Part shown: one piece after another, positions 24,352 through 36,464 of the stretch
Layout of the letters: the number at the start of each line of letters is the position of its first letter
Position numbering within the stretch: the stretch's first letter is position 1
Assembly (NCBI GenBank): GCA_022478985.1
Contig: JAKSZP010014856.1
Span: 19,603 to 83,602 of the forward strand
DNA from: Massospora cicadina
Lineage: Eukaryota > Entomophthoromycota > Entomophthoromycetes > Entomophthorales > Entomophthoraceae
DNA: 64,000 nt
Direction: 5' to 3'
The notes under the pieces: model-generated
Databases searched by the model: none
What the model was told of the DNA's origin: nothing
Seen by the model: the letters and a program-made list of their open reading frames with translations, nothing else
Made by a program: the position numbers and the translations under genes

Positions 24352-24923
24352 TGTAATAATCCAAAAATCTCAGTTTCTGACTGCTGTATAATAATTGATT
24401 TTTTGGCGCATTGACAGCACCAAAGCAGCCTAACTTCAAGTAGGGAGAGGTTTGGGTCACTTACATCACAAAACACTCCTACTTTGTGTTAGTTATGCAA
24501 GGTCTGAATAGTGGCTGGTCTGACCCAACCAATCAAAAGCTCCTCAAAACTGGATACCCAAAAAAGACCAACAGGTAAGTGAGGTATGCTAACCCCAAGA
24601 CAACCATTATTTTCTTTCTGGATTTAAAAAGGGCCACCAAACAGAGCTCAATGGGGAGTAATTGACAATGCTCCCAGGAAGAGAAAGCTTGGTTAAAATT
24701 CCAAAGTGAGCTTTGATTTTTGCAGGTGCGCCTTATGAGGCTTCCCTTTGGAGGCCACACCCAAATCATTGATTAGGCTTGTATGAGCATAATTTACAAA
24801 TTGGGCAAGGCACAACCCAGTGCTCAAAACTGACTAAGCCAAAAAGTATTTTAAAATGATTTGACTCAGATTTGGGAAATCTAGATCTTTGTCAAAATGC
24901 AACAATTGATATGAACTCAATCA
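24352..24923 (-). repeat. terminal direct repeat, left copy
   Basis: Starts TGTAATAATCC and ends AACTCAATCA. It is colinear with 25513-26120, including the segments AGCAGCCTAACTT, AAAGACCAACAGGTAA and GAGGTATGCTAACCCC. Confidence 0.8.
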
Positions 24924-25512
24924 TTAAATCACCCCCACTAGAGAAGTGCCCCTCCCCAAACGAGGTCCTCACAGTGGAAGGCCACCATAATGAGGGCTTC
25001 CTGGGGCGAGTTACCTTGAGCCCCAGAAAAATTAGCCATGATCAACTCTGGGCCTCTTGTGAAAAAAGACAAATGGAAAGGGTGAATTGGACTGGGCTAC
25101 TGGAATCAGCCCGCTCAGCATGAGGACACACGCTCAGCATGTGGCTGTGTTGCGCCCCCTTCCAGGCTCCTGTTGGCAATGATCTTCACAACCCAACCAG
25201 GAAGGCGCTTTCTCCAACAGAAGCGTGAGAGGAACGTGTAGTTCAGCGCAGATGGATGGCCATTCCCTTTCTGGGTAGACCATCCGTTGGTGATGGAGTC
25301 CTGCTGGGACAAATTCCCTCAGTATCAACTGAATACCTGGTGAGTGAGAGGCCCTACCAGGATTTTCAGCTGACAGTCACTGTGGGTCCAGGGTTGGCCA
25401 TCAGTCACCAGGTCCAACTGGTTCTGGTTCCTTAACAACTGGGACCAAGTGACCACTGAGGTCAGCTGAAATGGGAATTGGAGGCGTGCAGTGCACATTG
25501 ACTTTTAAATCA

Positions 25513-26120
25513 TGTAACAGTCAGAAAATCCCAGTTTTCTGACCACTATATAATAATCAATTCATTGGTGCACCAACAGCACCAAAGCAGCCTAACTTTG
25601 AGTTGTGAGAGTTTTGGGGCACTGACAGCACCAAACATCCCTACTTTAATTGGTTATGCAAGGTCCAAATAGTGGTTGATCCAACCCAACCACGTGAAAG
25701 CTCCTTAAAAATGGATACCTGAAAAAGACCAACAGGTAACCATCTAGTACTAAAAAAAAGACCAACAGGTAAATGAGGTATGCTAACCCCTAAACAACCT
25801 TTATTTTTATTCTGGATATAAAAAAAGCCTGCCAAACTGAGCTTATCTGGGGAGCAACTGACAATGTATCCCAGGAGGGAAATTTAGGGGTAGAATTATG
25901 AAGTGAGCTTCAGAATTGGTGGGTGCGCCATTTAATGGCTGCCATTTGGGGGCTACATCCAAATCATTAATTAGGCTCATATGAGCCTAATTTACAATTT
26001 GGGTGAGGCATAACCCAGTGCCCAAAACTGACTGAGTCAAAAGTATTTTTAAAATGATTTGTTCAAATTTGGGAAATCTGAATGCAAGCCAAAATGCAAC
26101 AATTGAGATGAACTCAATCA
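25513..26120 (-). repeat. terminal direct repeat, right copy
   Basis: Starts TGTAACAGTC and ends AACTCAATCA. It is longer than the left copy partly because of the 33-bp micro-insertion at 25740-25772, which the left copy lacks. Confidence 0.8.
25722..25772 (+). mobile_element. ultra-short retroposon-like insertion, locus 1
   Basis: AAAAAGACCAACAGGTAA occurs at 25722-25739 and 25755-25772 and brackets CCATCTAGTACTAAA (25740-25754). The left copy of the same LTR near 24570 has the sequence once, so the empty site is known. The same insert core occurs at 26938-26992 and 60502-60525. Confidence 0.75.
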
Positions 26121-26919
26121 TCACATTATTTAACCTATACCACTACCCTCTTTCCCAATTTTTTTGAAAATCCAGTATCCTAAAATCCCAAAAATCTCCT
26201 CATTTAAATTTCACAGTTCAATCCTCAGATTTGCCATGAGCTTTAATGTTTCATATGCCAATTCCAGCTCTCCCTTTTTTATACTTTGCCAATATTCCCT
26301 TTTTGGCTTTTCCTGTTGCCAATCAAATGCTAGGCTGCCACAGGTAAAGCACATCTTGAACTGAAAGGTTTTAAAAAGTTTAGATAGCAAAATTATGGAG
26401 AAGCCAATTATGGCATATCCTACCACACTCTCAATTTTAAATTCTTTCAACAATCTAAAATTCTAACCCTTCCCATGTGCACACTTGAATTTACGCTATA
26501 AATGGAAATTTATCACAAATAATATGTATTCAAGGAGTAATGCAGCCCTCTAATAAAGCATACTCCCCTCTTATATAGGCCAGTGCCCTCATCTCTGAGA
26601 GTACTAGCCTTTTTTTTTCTCTTACTTCCCTGTCTATTAAGATAAAACGTTACCACTTCATTTTTGCTGGTTTGTCATTTTTTACATCATTTTGAGCATC
26701 ATGGAGCATTGCGGCCATCATGCTCATGCATAAATAGATTAATCCTCATTTGATAGAATGTTTAGGAGCTTTTATTTTACTAGTCACTTGGTGCATCAGG
26801 TAGTTTTATAACAACAGTGTAATGATCACTAACACAAACTTGGTTTATTTTAGTCCTAACAGTTACTAACTTTTTCTGTAGTATAAAATTATTTTACTTT
26901 ATTCTGGTAGTGTATCAAT
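26121..26919. other. AT-rich spacer
   Basis: No gene or repeat boundary is recognised. Confidence 0.4.
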
Positions 26920-27010
26920 GTATTACTACTATCTATTTTTTTAGTACTAGATGGTTGTATTACTACTATCTATTTTTTAGTACTATATGGTTGTATTACT
27001 ACTATCTATT
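26920..27010 (-). mobile_element. ultra-short retroposon-like insertion, locus 2 (double)
   Basis: GTATTACTACTATCTATT occurs three times (26920-26937, 26957-26974, 26993-27010). The two gaps hold TTTTTAGTACTAGATGGTT and TTTTAGTACTATATGGTT. On the minus strand the insert reads AACCATCTAGTACTAAAA. Either two insertions hit one target, or one insertion was followed by duplication of a 37-bp unit. Confidence 0.75.
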
Positions 27011-28384
27011 GATAATAGTTTTTTGTTTCTAGGTTAATACTAGTGTAGTTGTAATTTATTCTAATTCTATTGTTATTATATGCCTTATTAATTCCTGTAC
27101 TTAAAACTAAATATATCTGTTTATTGCTATATATTGTAATGCACTGGCTCCTTCCAATGAGCCACAAATGAGCTGGGCAACAGAATCCATGTTACAGACC
27201 ATAGGGCTGACTAAGCTCCTGATACTACTCTCCTTGTGCGCACACTACAAGATTGGACAAGCACCCCCTGGAAGACAGTTGCAATTATACTTAACCCCAG
27301 CAACATACCTTGACTCCAAGACAAGGTATAAAGGGAGGCAATAGCTCTCCCAAGCTCACTCTCAAAGTCCAATTCTCGTTGATTTAAGCCAAACATGGCT
27401 GCAGTTAGGCAATATCTTTAAAATAAACTCAAAGTATAAATATATGAATTTTAAGTTCTTTTATTTAATATTGGGCCATGTTGATAGAAAACAGAACTGA
27501 GAAGCCTCCAGCTCCCAGTTCCTTCCCTATATACACATGCTACAAGCTAATATAAAATATAACACAAGCTTATGGTGCTAATCTGACTGATGCTTGGTGT
27601 AAACCTTACAGCAGGATTGCGGAATCCTCACTCAATGGTTCTGTGCCAGTTCCAATCCTCAACAGTTCCACGCCAGTTCCATTTCAAATCCCAAATGAAC
27701 CGTGAAACTTCCAAGCACCCATTCCATTCCATTCTTGATTCGAATCCAAATCGAATCTCAAAACTACCCATGTTACTTGATTCCCATTTTTCCTCGACTT
27801 GGACGCCCATCTTGCTCCTTGGCCTCCTTCAAGCTCCTGCCCCTTAGGCATCCTTGCCAAGACCAATGCCCCCTCCTCCTCCATACATCCAGACACAGCC
27901 TTCCCTGTCTTACCAAAGATCAGGGCAATGTGATGCTGAGGATAGACCTCAACCGTCAATATATGATTAGATTTTATCTTTTAAAGTATACAATTATACC
28001 ATAAAATACATAACTTTTTAAAAGTAGATTAAATTTACAGAAGCTACTCTTTGATGCCTTACTAAACATATTTATTATCTGTTTGTCAAGCCCTTTAATT
28101 ATTTATTTTTTTTACTAATTTCTAAACATGAGATGATATATTTAAACTGATAATGAGGCTTGCTTTTCTAAAAAATATCTTAAAAAATAACTAAAGTTCA
28201 ATTTGTACTAAATATATTACATTCAATTTATATCTTAATATATTACCCCAATACTAGGTTACCTTTTAAAATATATTATACTTTTTTATAATTTCTAGAT
28301 CATTTATAACAGAAAAGATAGCTTCATATAAATAAATAGAGTTTATTTTTAAAAAAAATTAAATTTTTGAGTATTTTCTTTATT
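27011..28384. other. unassigned stretch
   Basis: The part 27130-27960 is less AT-rich, with short frames on both strands that match nothing I know. The rest is AT-rich. I see no boundaries. Confidence 0.35.
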
Positions 28385-28683
28385 TTTTTCTTTTATTTAT
28401 TTCAGGGTGGGTTGAACTTAGTGATGATAATGCACCAATAATAGGGAAGTGAAACTAAAATATTATGGGAAATGAGGATAAGTCCTAGTAAACATCTATG
28501 TGCAGCATTTTGATAGGCTAAGAATTCCATGGACCGCATTGCTATTCATTATCTCAGTTTGAGAAATTTGTGCACAATGCCAACACATTCAAAATCATCC
28601 CACACTAAAACATCATCTACCAGGATCAAACTTGGGAGGCAATGGTCAATAAGTTACTTTTCTACCACTGTGGCACCCTCCCA
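28385..28683 (-). mobile_element. tRNA-headed SINE (family S2)
   Basis: On the minus strand it starts GGGAGGGTGCCACAGTGGTA, which contains an A-box (GCCACAGTGGTAGAA). About 45 bp on is AGTTTGATCCTGG, a B-box. A body of about 200 bp ends CAACCCACCCTGAAATAAAT and an A-rich tail. No target duplication was found. The tail resembles those of S1 and of the LINEs. Confidence 0.6.
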
Positions 28684-29827
28684 CAATTTTAAGTCATTTT
28701 AGTACAATACTATATATATATATATATTATCATATATACTGCATCATAGATTTTTTTGTTAGTTATGATTTTATTAATCAGTTAGGTTTATCTAAACTTG
28801 CAAAAAATACAAACATATGGAAGATAAGCACTAAGTGTAATATACTAAGTATGATATTTGTAAATTATTATAATAAAACTGGCTTTAAAATGATGAGTCA
28901 TCTATAGATAATTTCAGCTTTTTTCATACTCTGATAATAAGTGTATTAGCACCATAATTTAAATTATATTCTAACAAAATTATAAATTATTATTTTTTAA
29001 ATACACTTAATAATTAAGTGAAAAAATATATAGATATAAACTTAAAATTTTCAAAAAAATATAAATAAATTTTGTATAATAATTAAAACCAGAGTAAAAA
29101 AAAGATACAAACCTCAAAATTAAGTTTGAGAATATATATTAATGTAAACATTTGATTATCAGATTAATATATACATAACTTAAATTATATGTATAAAAAG
29201 TATAAAAAAATTTCAGATATCTAAATTGTACTATTGTAATTATAACTGAATATTACTATAAAATTTATAATTAAATAAAACTAATAAGTCAAACTTCTAT
29301 ATAACTAAAGTCTATTAGATTTTTTATTACCTGTTATCTTATAATTAATTTTTGGTTAAACAAGAAATTGAAATTGTATTTGTTTAATGGCTATATAAGT
29401 ATTATATGATTCAAAAACAAAATTCATAAAAATAAGATATTTAAGTCTTAATTTTAAAATATGAAGTAACTAATATACAATTGTTTAGCATATTTGATAA
29501 GCTTCTGGTAACTTTATCAAATGGTAATTTTATGTAATTGCTAAAATAGCACAAAAAGGTAAAAGCTGAGGTGTTTTAAAGTAAGTAAGATTTCTCCAAA
29601 AACAACTTATTGATGTATATGGCTTTAAAATCATTAAAAGTATGTTTACAGGTTTAGCCAAAATTAGATTATAATAGTTATTCTGTTTGTCCATCTTTGT
29701 TATATATAAACAGATAAATATGTACTTAAGGGAAATTTTTGCTCTCATTAACTTTGATAGGACTTTCTTCTAAAAAAAGGAAATGTTTGTCAAATTTTAT
29801 ATATTGAATATTAACATTTATATTATG
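28684..29827. other. AT-rich spacer
   Basis: Extremely AT-rich, with a short TA repeat near 28711-28727. No gene is recognised. Confidence 0.5.
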
Positions 29828-29832
29828 TTAAG

Positions 29833-30567
29833 TGTTGGAAAAACAGTTGTTTGACTAGTAAATAATTATCTTCAGAGGAGAATAGCTTCAATTTTAAAGT
29901 TAAAAAGGGCCTATTTAATTCTCAGTGGAATCTGGCCTCTCAAAGATAAAGTGATTACTCCCACTCTTTGGCCAAACAGGGCTAAAATTAATGGTAGGAT
30001 ATGCCACATCACTGGAAAAATTAGGGGAGCATTTAGAAGTACCTCCATATCCTACAGCCAATTAACTACAAACTCCATTGTGGAGACCAGGCCCTTTTAT
30101 AGGTCTTGAGTTGGTTACACCAGGTGAATTAATTTCACCCATTTTGATTGACTCAAGTACATAAAAAACGTTACCTCATGGCTTTGTTCTTTTAATTCTC
30201 AAACCTCCATTGGCTGGTCTAATAAAGCAAGGCAATTTTTTGATAAAGTAGGTTGAACCCTTTTATTTCCTAAATAGGCTCAAAGCTAATAAAAAATTTC
30301 AACTATCTTGTTTTAAGCTTAATTTCATTTAAATACTAAGCAGTGCTATTGTAAGAGAGCCGCTTTTTAACCCGCACACTGCTACTAATAAAACTTTATA
30401 GAAACCAACCTTTTTTTTATAAAACTTAAGTTTTATTATTTCAGTAGTGGTCAAAATATACCCTTTCCTTAATTTTGGAAGTTGAGATAAATACTACTCC
30501 TGCATTATTGTTGAAATCAGGGGCTAAAAAGTACCTGAAGCCTACTAAAAGTCCATTGATTCCAACA
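29833..30567 (+). repeat. 5' LTR of B2
   Basis: 735 bp, begins TGTTGGAAAAACAGTTG and ends GATTCCAACA. It pairs with 55031-55759. The bases after it (TTAATGCTCTTTACAGGGGA) are a decayed form of the B1 primer site. Confidence 0.9.
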
Positions 30568-30639
30568 ATTAATGCTCTTTACAGGGGATAGTACACCACA
30601 AAAAAGCTCAAAATGTAGGATGTTGGGGGATCTAATCCT

Positions 30640-31002
30640 ACAATCTCCCCACTGCTTCTGACCCCCAGCTGGTTGCCCTTGAACAGCAACTAGCCAGCGT
30701 TTTATCAAGCCTTAAAAACTTGATCAGCGCCCTTTTATAACTCACTTTAAAGACAAGTTTATCCCTGGTAAAGGTAGAATTGCTTCTTTGATATATGTCT
30801 ACAAATCTTCCATGGAAGGCGCGTCCAAATAACAAAAAGTCAAGGAAATCTTACCTCGCCTAAGTCACATGACCTAAGAGGTGATGGTCCCACATATGGA
30901 CACTCTGAGTACATGGACAGAGGTTAAGATGTGGTGACTGCCAAATTTAGCTCAACACAAAGTTTGTAGAGGCAATTTCAGGCCTTTATGTGCCTCAGCA
31001 TG
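30640..31002 (+). pseudogene. B2 gag, left part
   Basis: In broken frames it reads QLVALEQQLAS and TLKTSLSLVKVE, parallel to QLVALEKQLASSFSHLKKLE and ERYTPGEGSIASFLYVYEA of B1 gag (35485-35640). Gag would form the particle. The reading stops at the C1 insertion and continues at 52690. Confidence 0.65.
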
Positions 31003-32164
31003 AGTAAAAATTTATTTGGACTGGTTATTATTGACAAACAACCACAATAAACTTATTACTGCATTTTTGTGCTTGTGCACTTTGTCACATTGTATAGTAT
31101 ATGATATTGTCAGTTGACAAATAAATGACGACTATTTCTGTAGTTGAATGGATTTCTTAGATCTCATCTCAACATTCGGCCAGTAATACCACTTGAAATA
31201 CTCAAGATGTCATGATCTAGGTGTTTGTTCCCTTGTTTAGTCCAACCCATTATTCTCTGAGATTCCCTAGTGACATCTCTTCAGTCCAACACAAAGTTGG
31301 CAGCAATCCCTGATTGTTTCTCCTTCTTCTCTAGATCAACGCTCAGATCTTTACTATTTTCCTTAAAGTCTTAAGCATTGCACACAGCAATAATATATTG
31401 AGAATAATAGAACAATTAAAAGCTGATGAGAGTTTACTACTTAAACTATATACCAGACTAAAACTATAGAACTATAAAACTCTGTTCTAAACTTTGGGTT
31501 TTTATCTGTTTTAAACTCTAGGTTTTTATTATGAGTAATTTCTAAGGAATATATCTTGGTGATTCTGTTGTCTAACCCTCAGTTGACACCTCTTCTATGA
31601 AATGGCAGCCATTGCCATTGAATCACCCATCCAAAATTTCAGCAGTGATGGTCTTCCCATCATGGCTAGGATTCCGTCATTGGACATCCTTGAGACCTAA
31701 ATGATAAGGGTCAGAAAACGTGTCCCTAACGTTTTCCTCTCAATCCAAGCAAACCAACCATATTTGGCTAGCGACCTGCTTAGGTAATGGGACTCATTAC
31801 CCATTAAGGCAGATAATGCACCAACTAATTGATTCACTAGTTGTAGGCGGCATCACTAGCCTAATAACTTGCAACTCTTTCCTAATCAGTTGGTGATAAA
31901 GCCCAACCAATCCCAATTGGTACACCTGATAGTTTTTCAATATCAGATGCCCCTATGACATTAACAATTTCACCCAATGAGATCTTAAGTATTTGTCCAG
32001 ATCAATCCTCAACGGATATTACCAGGTGAATATCCCAAAATCCCCCAATTATAATTACTCAAAAATATGGGTCAACTAATTTTTAATTCATCTCGCCTTA
32101 GGGAATTATCCCTCGCAATCCCTGGTAATCTAGCAGGCTGGGAATATGGGCAAAAATCACAACA
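31003..32164 (-). repeat. 3' LTR of C1
   Basis: Colinear with 51514-52684. Shared stretches include GGTTATTATTG, CAAGCAAACCAACCATATTT and CTAGCAGGCTGGGAATATGG. Confidence 0.9.
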
Positions 32165-32179
32165 TATCCCCCTCTTGCC
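32165..32179 (-). other. polypurine tract of C1
   Basis: On the minus strand GGCAAGAGGGGGATA directly precedes the 3' LTR. Confidence 0.65.
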
Positions 32180-32760
32180 TAAAAATATCAACGAGAAAAG
32201 GACTGGGGAATGAGAACACCACTTCATACACTTTTTTGAATACTTCTTTAGCTCAAGTGAAGTAGGATCATCAATACTCAACACTGCTGGGATGACCTTT
32301 GGCATGCAGCTCTCTTTTTCTTTCTCCTCTCTACTGCCTACTCAGAGTGTGGTCCCCAAAATCTACTGTCATGCCGGGCTGATCAAATACTTATGACGAT
32401 ATTAGTCCTGGGATCTGGTTTTTCATCCATCAGGGCAAATCACTGCCACTGTCATATTCAGGATCTTTAGTCCGGCGTCTTTGATTTCCTGATTATCTCC
32501 TCATACTAGACAGGAGACTCTTGACGTTAATGTTTGTTTCATGGCCCAAATATGAATACTTAATTATGCTCGCCCTTGTTATTTCTCTCATAACCTCTTG
32601 GATCAAGTTATTCTTTATTCTCTCTTGGAGAGCTTATCCCATTATTTTTGAGATTAATTTCTCTGAAATTGGAGCTTAATGGATTGTAGAGTGCATAATG
32701 CCGACTTTCATATAAGTCTGACATCCCCCCTCTTGTCCATCTAATAAATCAAATTCTGAG

Positions 32761-34024
32761 TTGCAATACCAGCATCTTCTAAATTTTTTGTCTGATCAAG
32801 ACCTCTGGCTCTTCCAGCAGATGAGTTGGGATGCTCAACGGAACCTTTTCTATGATCCTTCCAGGACTCATACGCCTGTTCTGACGCCAGCGGCTAGTCC
32901 TTCTGTCAAATTACTGGAAAAGGTAACCACTCCCTCTGAAACCAGGCTTGCAATCATTTTGAACAACTCTCATCTGATTTTTAATCTGAATTGATTCCAG
33001 AGTTAAATTTTAAACTCTTCTGGATTCGGACCACTTTTGCAGATGCACTGACCATCATTGTGGATGCTCCTGAAAATTATACCTTTTATTCTTGATTGCT
33101 ATTTTCTTGCTGGGTCGGACTTGCTTCCTGAGTTCCTCTTCTGACTCAGACAATACTACAAACCCACTGTCCTGGCTACTGAGCTCACCATCAGTAACAG
33201 TATTCATTTTGAGGTCCCCTACGCTGAACTCTGGGTCCAAGTCATTGAGACATTGTCCCTAGCACTGAATTCCTCTGATCTTGAGAAAATCCTTTATCAG
33301 GATATTGCTGCTTATGCTTATTTCTTTTCCAGCCAAGTTCTTTGAAGTTGGTCTATGAAGCTTCCAGCCTCTCCTGGGTCTCACCGTTCCTTTATCTTCA
33401 ACTTCTGAGAAGCCCATAATTGTCGCTTGAAGGATGTCATTCACTCCCTTCATGACTATCTCATCTTCAGTGCTTCCCATTGGTATCTTTAATTAATGGC
33501 TTTATTAGGGATCATGATTTGGTAACCCCCGTCAAGCATCCCTTGTTTGCTGCCAGCTCATATGTCCAGTGTTCTTGATGAAGCCCATAGTCATGCACTC
33601 AAGGCTAATCTTCCAGATCAAGTACCATATCAGGATTACTTAGGGTTATTTGCTGACTGCATCTTTTTTATTGTTGCTTTCCTCCCCAATCTGGGGTTTC
33701 ATAATTGGATTCTTCCAACATGTAAATTTACCTTCCCCTAGTCACTTTCTTGAGGGATCTGCATCTGCTCAAAGGACTTGGTTTCATGTAGGTATAGCCC
33801 TCACTAGCTTCCAATCTCACATTGATTTTGATGGGCTATTCATTCCTAGTGCAATCCATCCCCCCAAGGGCGACATAGGCGGAATCATCCCCATATCAAG
33901 GACAATTAATAATAATAAAAGTTATAAGAACTATAACAGTTTTTGCTATGCAGTTTATAATATATTTTTCAAATATCTTTTACCAATCTTTTACTTTTAT
34001 TCTTCTTTTTTCTATGGGACTTGA
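32761..34024 (+). pseudogene. possible antisense accessory ORF of C1
   Basis: Between the end of C1 pol and its 3' LTR lie about 2 kb. The plus strand there, antisense to the element, reads protein-like blocks in shifting frames: 32761-32994 (77 codons, opening MQYQHLLNFLSDQDLWLFQQ), YAELWVQVIETLSLALN near 33221-33271, LPAHMSSVLDEAHSHALKAN near 33548-33607, and an open 124-codon frame at 33650-34024. On the minus strand a two-part frame 33480-33055 with one stop is also open. Which strand was coding is not settled. Antisense ORFs in this position are known in some plant Ty3/Gypsy elements. No function can be given. Confidence 0.3.
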
Positions 34025-34209
34025 CCTTGTTTCAGTTCAACGGTCCATCTTTTTTTTTGTTTCCCCAAACTGGGTCCTGGGTTCTAGACCTACCAGTTTT
34101 TCATAATTAAGAAATCTTTTTTGGACTTTACCATCTATATTGGTTCAGAGATTTTTCTTCAGACTTGACCTAATCAAAAAGACATGACCAACTTAATGGT
34201 TCATCAGTC

Positions 34210-34406
34210 ATTTGGAAACTTTTTTATTTTTCATTAATCCATTGCTCCAAATACTTAGCATGGACTCTATTTATAATCTTTCCATCCAAGAGATCCTTGA
34301 TGGAGTAGGTGTCAGTCACCTTTTTGGCAATAATTTTAGATGGAACTGACCACAATGCATCTAGTTTGTTTCTTCTTCAAAAACCATGCATATTGCAATA
34401 GAATAC
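34210..34406 (-). pseudogene. C1 integrase C-terminal domain
   Basis: On the minus strand the frame gives NKLDALWSVPSKIIAKK then TYSIKDLLDGKIINRVHAKY. This is the basic, SH3-like end of Ty3/Gypsy integrases (L..W.GPYKI, Y.L.D..TG....RVH). The frame comes from 46511 across the A2 insertion and ends near 34210. Confidence 0.8.
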
Positions 34407-34528
34407 TGTCATGTTCACATGACATCATAATGGGGACTAACCACAAGGATAAGGCTGAGCGCCAGGAGGCCCAGAAGTGAAGCTCCAGGCCCTCCCTGAC
34501 CTGAAGCACACCCTAGACCAACGCAGGG

Positions 34529-35398
34529 TATCTATATTTTCCTTCCTGACTTAAGAAAAAGAATATTGGAGGTATTAGTACTCCCAAATCTGCTACCATG
34601 ATTGGCCCATCTACTGCCCAATCATCAAATAATATTGTGTTTATTAATGATATAAGTACCAATGGCAAAAAAGACCTTGGCAGATTCTTGGTGGAATCCT
34701 AACTATCAGAAAAATATGGTTTATCACAAAAATCGGCTTTCAAAGGTGATAACTAATAATAGGATTACTCTGACTTCTCAGCCAAATTTGAGGTGTTCAA
34801 TATTGCATGGATCTGAACTTCTGCAAGGTGAGAAGATTTTACCCATCGATGATTGGGTGCAGATTAACAAATCATTACCACTCAAATCTGAACCCTCCCA
34901 AGGTGAGAAGATTTTACCCATCGATGATTGGATGAAAATTAACCAATCATTATCACATGAGTCTGACCACCGCTGAGGTGAGAAGATTTTACTCAACAAT
35001 GATAGGGTGCAAATCAACCAATCATTACCACATGAGTCTGACCGCCGCAGAGGTGAAAAGATTTTACTCATTGGTGATTGGATACAATTCATCAAATTGA
35101 TACCCAATGGGTCAGTTTTGCCTCAAAATGTTTATCTTCAATATGATAGGCTGAAAGCCTATATTTCCTAATTTAGATGACTCAGCTTTATATATTTTTG
35201 CCTTGAATACCCATGGTCTCAAAATCCGAACTAGTTTAAATAGTAAAACTAGTATCAAGAAAAGGACCTTTCTTGGTTTTGCCCGCTCAAAACAATAAAA
35301 AACATAAAAACTTTAACTAAGCATCATTTAATACTTTTATTAAAAGTAAGATTCTCACTTTGAAAAATTATTTGTGGCATCCATCAGTAGATCCCACA
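34529..35398 (+). repeat. 5' LTR of B1
   Basis: Starts TATCTATATTTTCC (3' LTR: TGTCAGACATTTTCC) and ends GATCCCACA. It contains four 75-bp units (34827-35126). Confidence 0.85.
34827..35126 (+). repeat. 75-bp tandem repeat, 4 units, B1 5' LTR
   Basis: Units start at 34827, 34902, 34977 and 35052, each with GGTGAGAAGATTTTAC or a near variant; the last is diverged. See the expanded array at 38374-39497. Confidence 0.9.
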
Positions 35399-35401
35399 AA
35401 C

Positions 35402-35420
35402 TGGTGCTCACTACAGGGGA
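35402..35420 (+). other. tRNA-type primer-binding site of B1
   Basis: TGGTGCTCACTACAGGGGA starts three bases after the 5' LTR. Almost the same site is in C1 (51492-51509, minus strand). It predicts a tRNA 3' end of ...AGTGAGCACCA. Confidence 0.7.
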
Positions 35421-35454
35421 TTACCCTGAATACATTGATAAGTATTAAAAAGCA

Positions 35455-35774
35455 ATGGAGGCTGTAAACGTGAGCAGCTCTCCTGAAATGCAATTAGTTG
35501 CCCTCGAGAAGCAATTAGCCAGCTCTTTCTCCCATCTTAAAAAGCTAGAGCAACAGCCATTTAAATTACCTATAAAGGAAAGATACACCCCAGGTGAAGG
35601 GAGCATTGCTTCCTTTTTGTATGTTTATGAAGCTGCGATGGATGGCACCACTGATAAACAGAAAGTTCAGTACAATCATCCCTGTTTAAGCTGCAAAGCC
35701 CAAGAGCTGATCGTTCCTCATCTGGATCCTCAGCACATCTTAATAGATGTTAAGAAGGCCCTCTTGGCTGAGTT

Positions 35775-35863
<89 letters not shown>

Positions 35864-36395
35864 AATGAGCTTATACAGGGAAAAACAAGCTTTCATGCGC
35901 CTTGCCATGTATGGGGGTGAAACCCTTGTTAGTTTTGCTGAGAGTTTCTATCTCACTGCTCAAAGGCTGGCTACGTTCAACCTGCTTACCCTGGATGATG
36001 CTATCGCCACCATATTAACAGAGTTAGCTTCATAACCCTCTCTCGCCAGGCATATCATATCAGTGAAACGCCACTTCACAAATTTTCATGATATAAAAGA
36101 GGCTTTGTTAGATGTTGCCCATATTCCTTTGGGTGAGCTGCGGCCTATTGAACCGTTGGAAGTGAGGCCACCTGTGCCTATTCTCCCCGCAAAACCTGCT
36201 TCTTCAGTGCGACTTAAAACGGGCATTCCTCATTCATGTAAAGCGGAGATCCCTACTATGGTTTCCCCTTCAGCTCAATCAATAGGCGCGCGCCTTAAGA
36301 GTATATCCTCCAGAACTACTGGGGTTGAGAAAATGCTGGTTAAAGCAAAGCTAATTATTCCACCTCTCGTGACTGTCTCCCCACTTCAATTGTAA
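35455..36395 (+). pseudogene. B1 gag
   Basis: The start ATG at 35455 lies 34 bp after the primer site. It reads a coiled helical N-terminal part (QLVALEKQLASS, HLKKLEQQ) then ERYTPGEGSIASFLYVYEA. An 85-bp run of C (35777-35861) shifts the frame and is followed at once by a stop. Capsid-like sequence resumes in another frame (REKQAFMRLAMYGGETL, FAESFYLTAQRLATF) and a last part runs to 36395. No zinc knuckle is found. B2 has the same gag family without the C-run. Confidence 0.75.
35777..35861. repeat. 85-bp homopolymer C tract
   Basis: An uninterrupted run of 85 C inside gag. It may be real expansion or a sequencing or assembly artefact. See findings. Confidence 0.95.
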
Positions 36396-36464
36396 CCTTG
36401 CCCATGGTTAAGAATACCCCTGAGGACGACTCTGGGGGGTTACAATGATGTTGGGTACTACTTA

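Larger units (their letters stand above)
24352..26120 (-). mobile_element. small non-coding LTR element (TRIM-like)
   Basis: Two direct repeats of about 572 and 608 bp, both with TG...CA ends, flank a 589-bp middle that is less AT-rich and lacks a coding frame. A G-rich tract (on the minus strand AGTGGGGGTGATTTAA) touches the left repeat, so the element probably reads right to left. No tRNA-type primer site and no target duplication could be confirmed. The structure is that of a terminal-repeat retrotransposon in miniature. Confidence 0.6.

Noticed and set aside
35455..35868. A protein ending in about 30 prolines
   Set aside because: The polyproline comes from the C homopolymer inside gag and ends at once in a stop.
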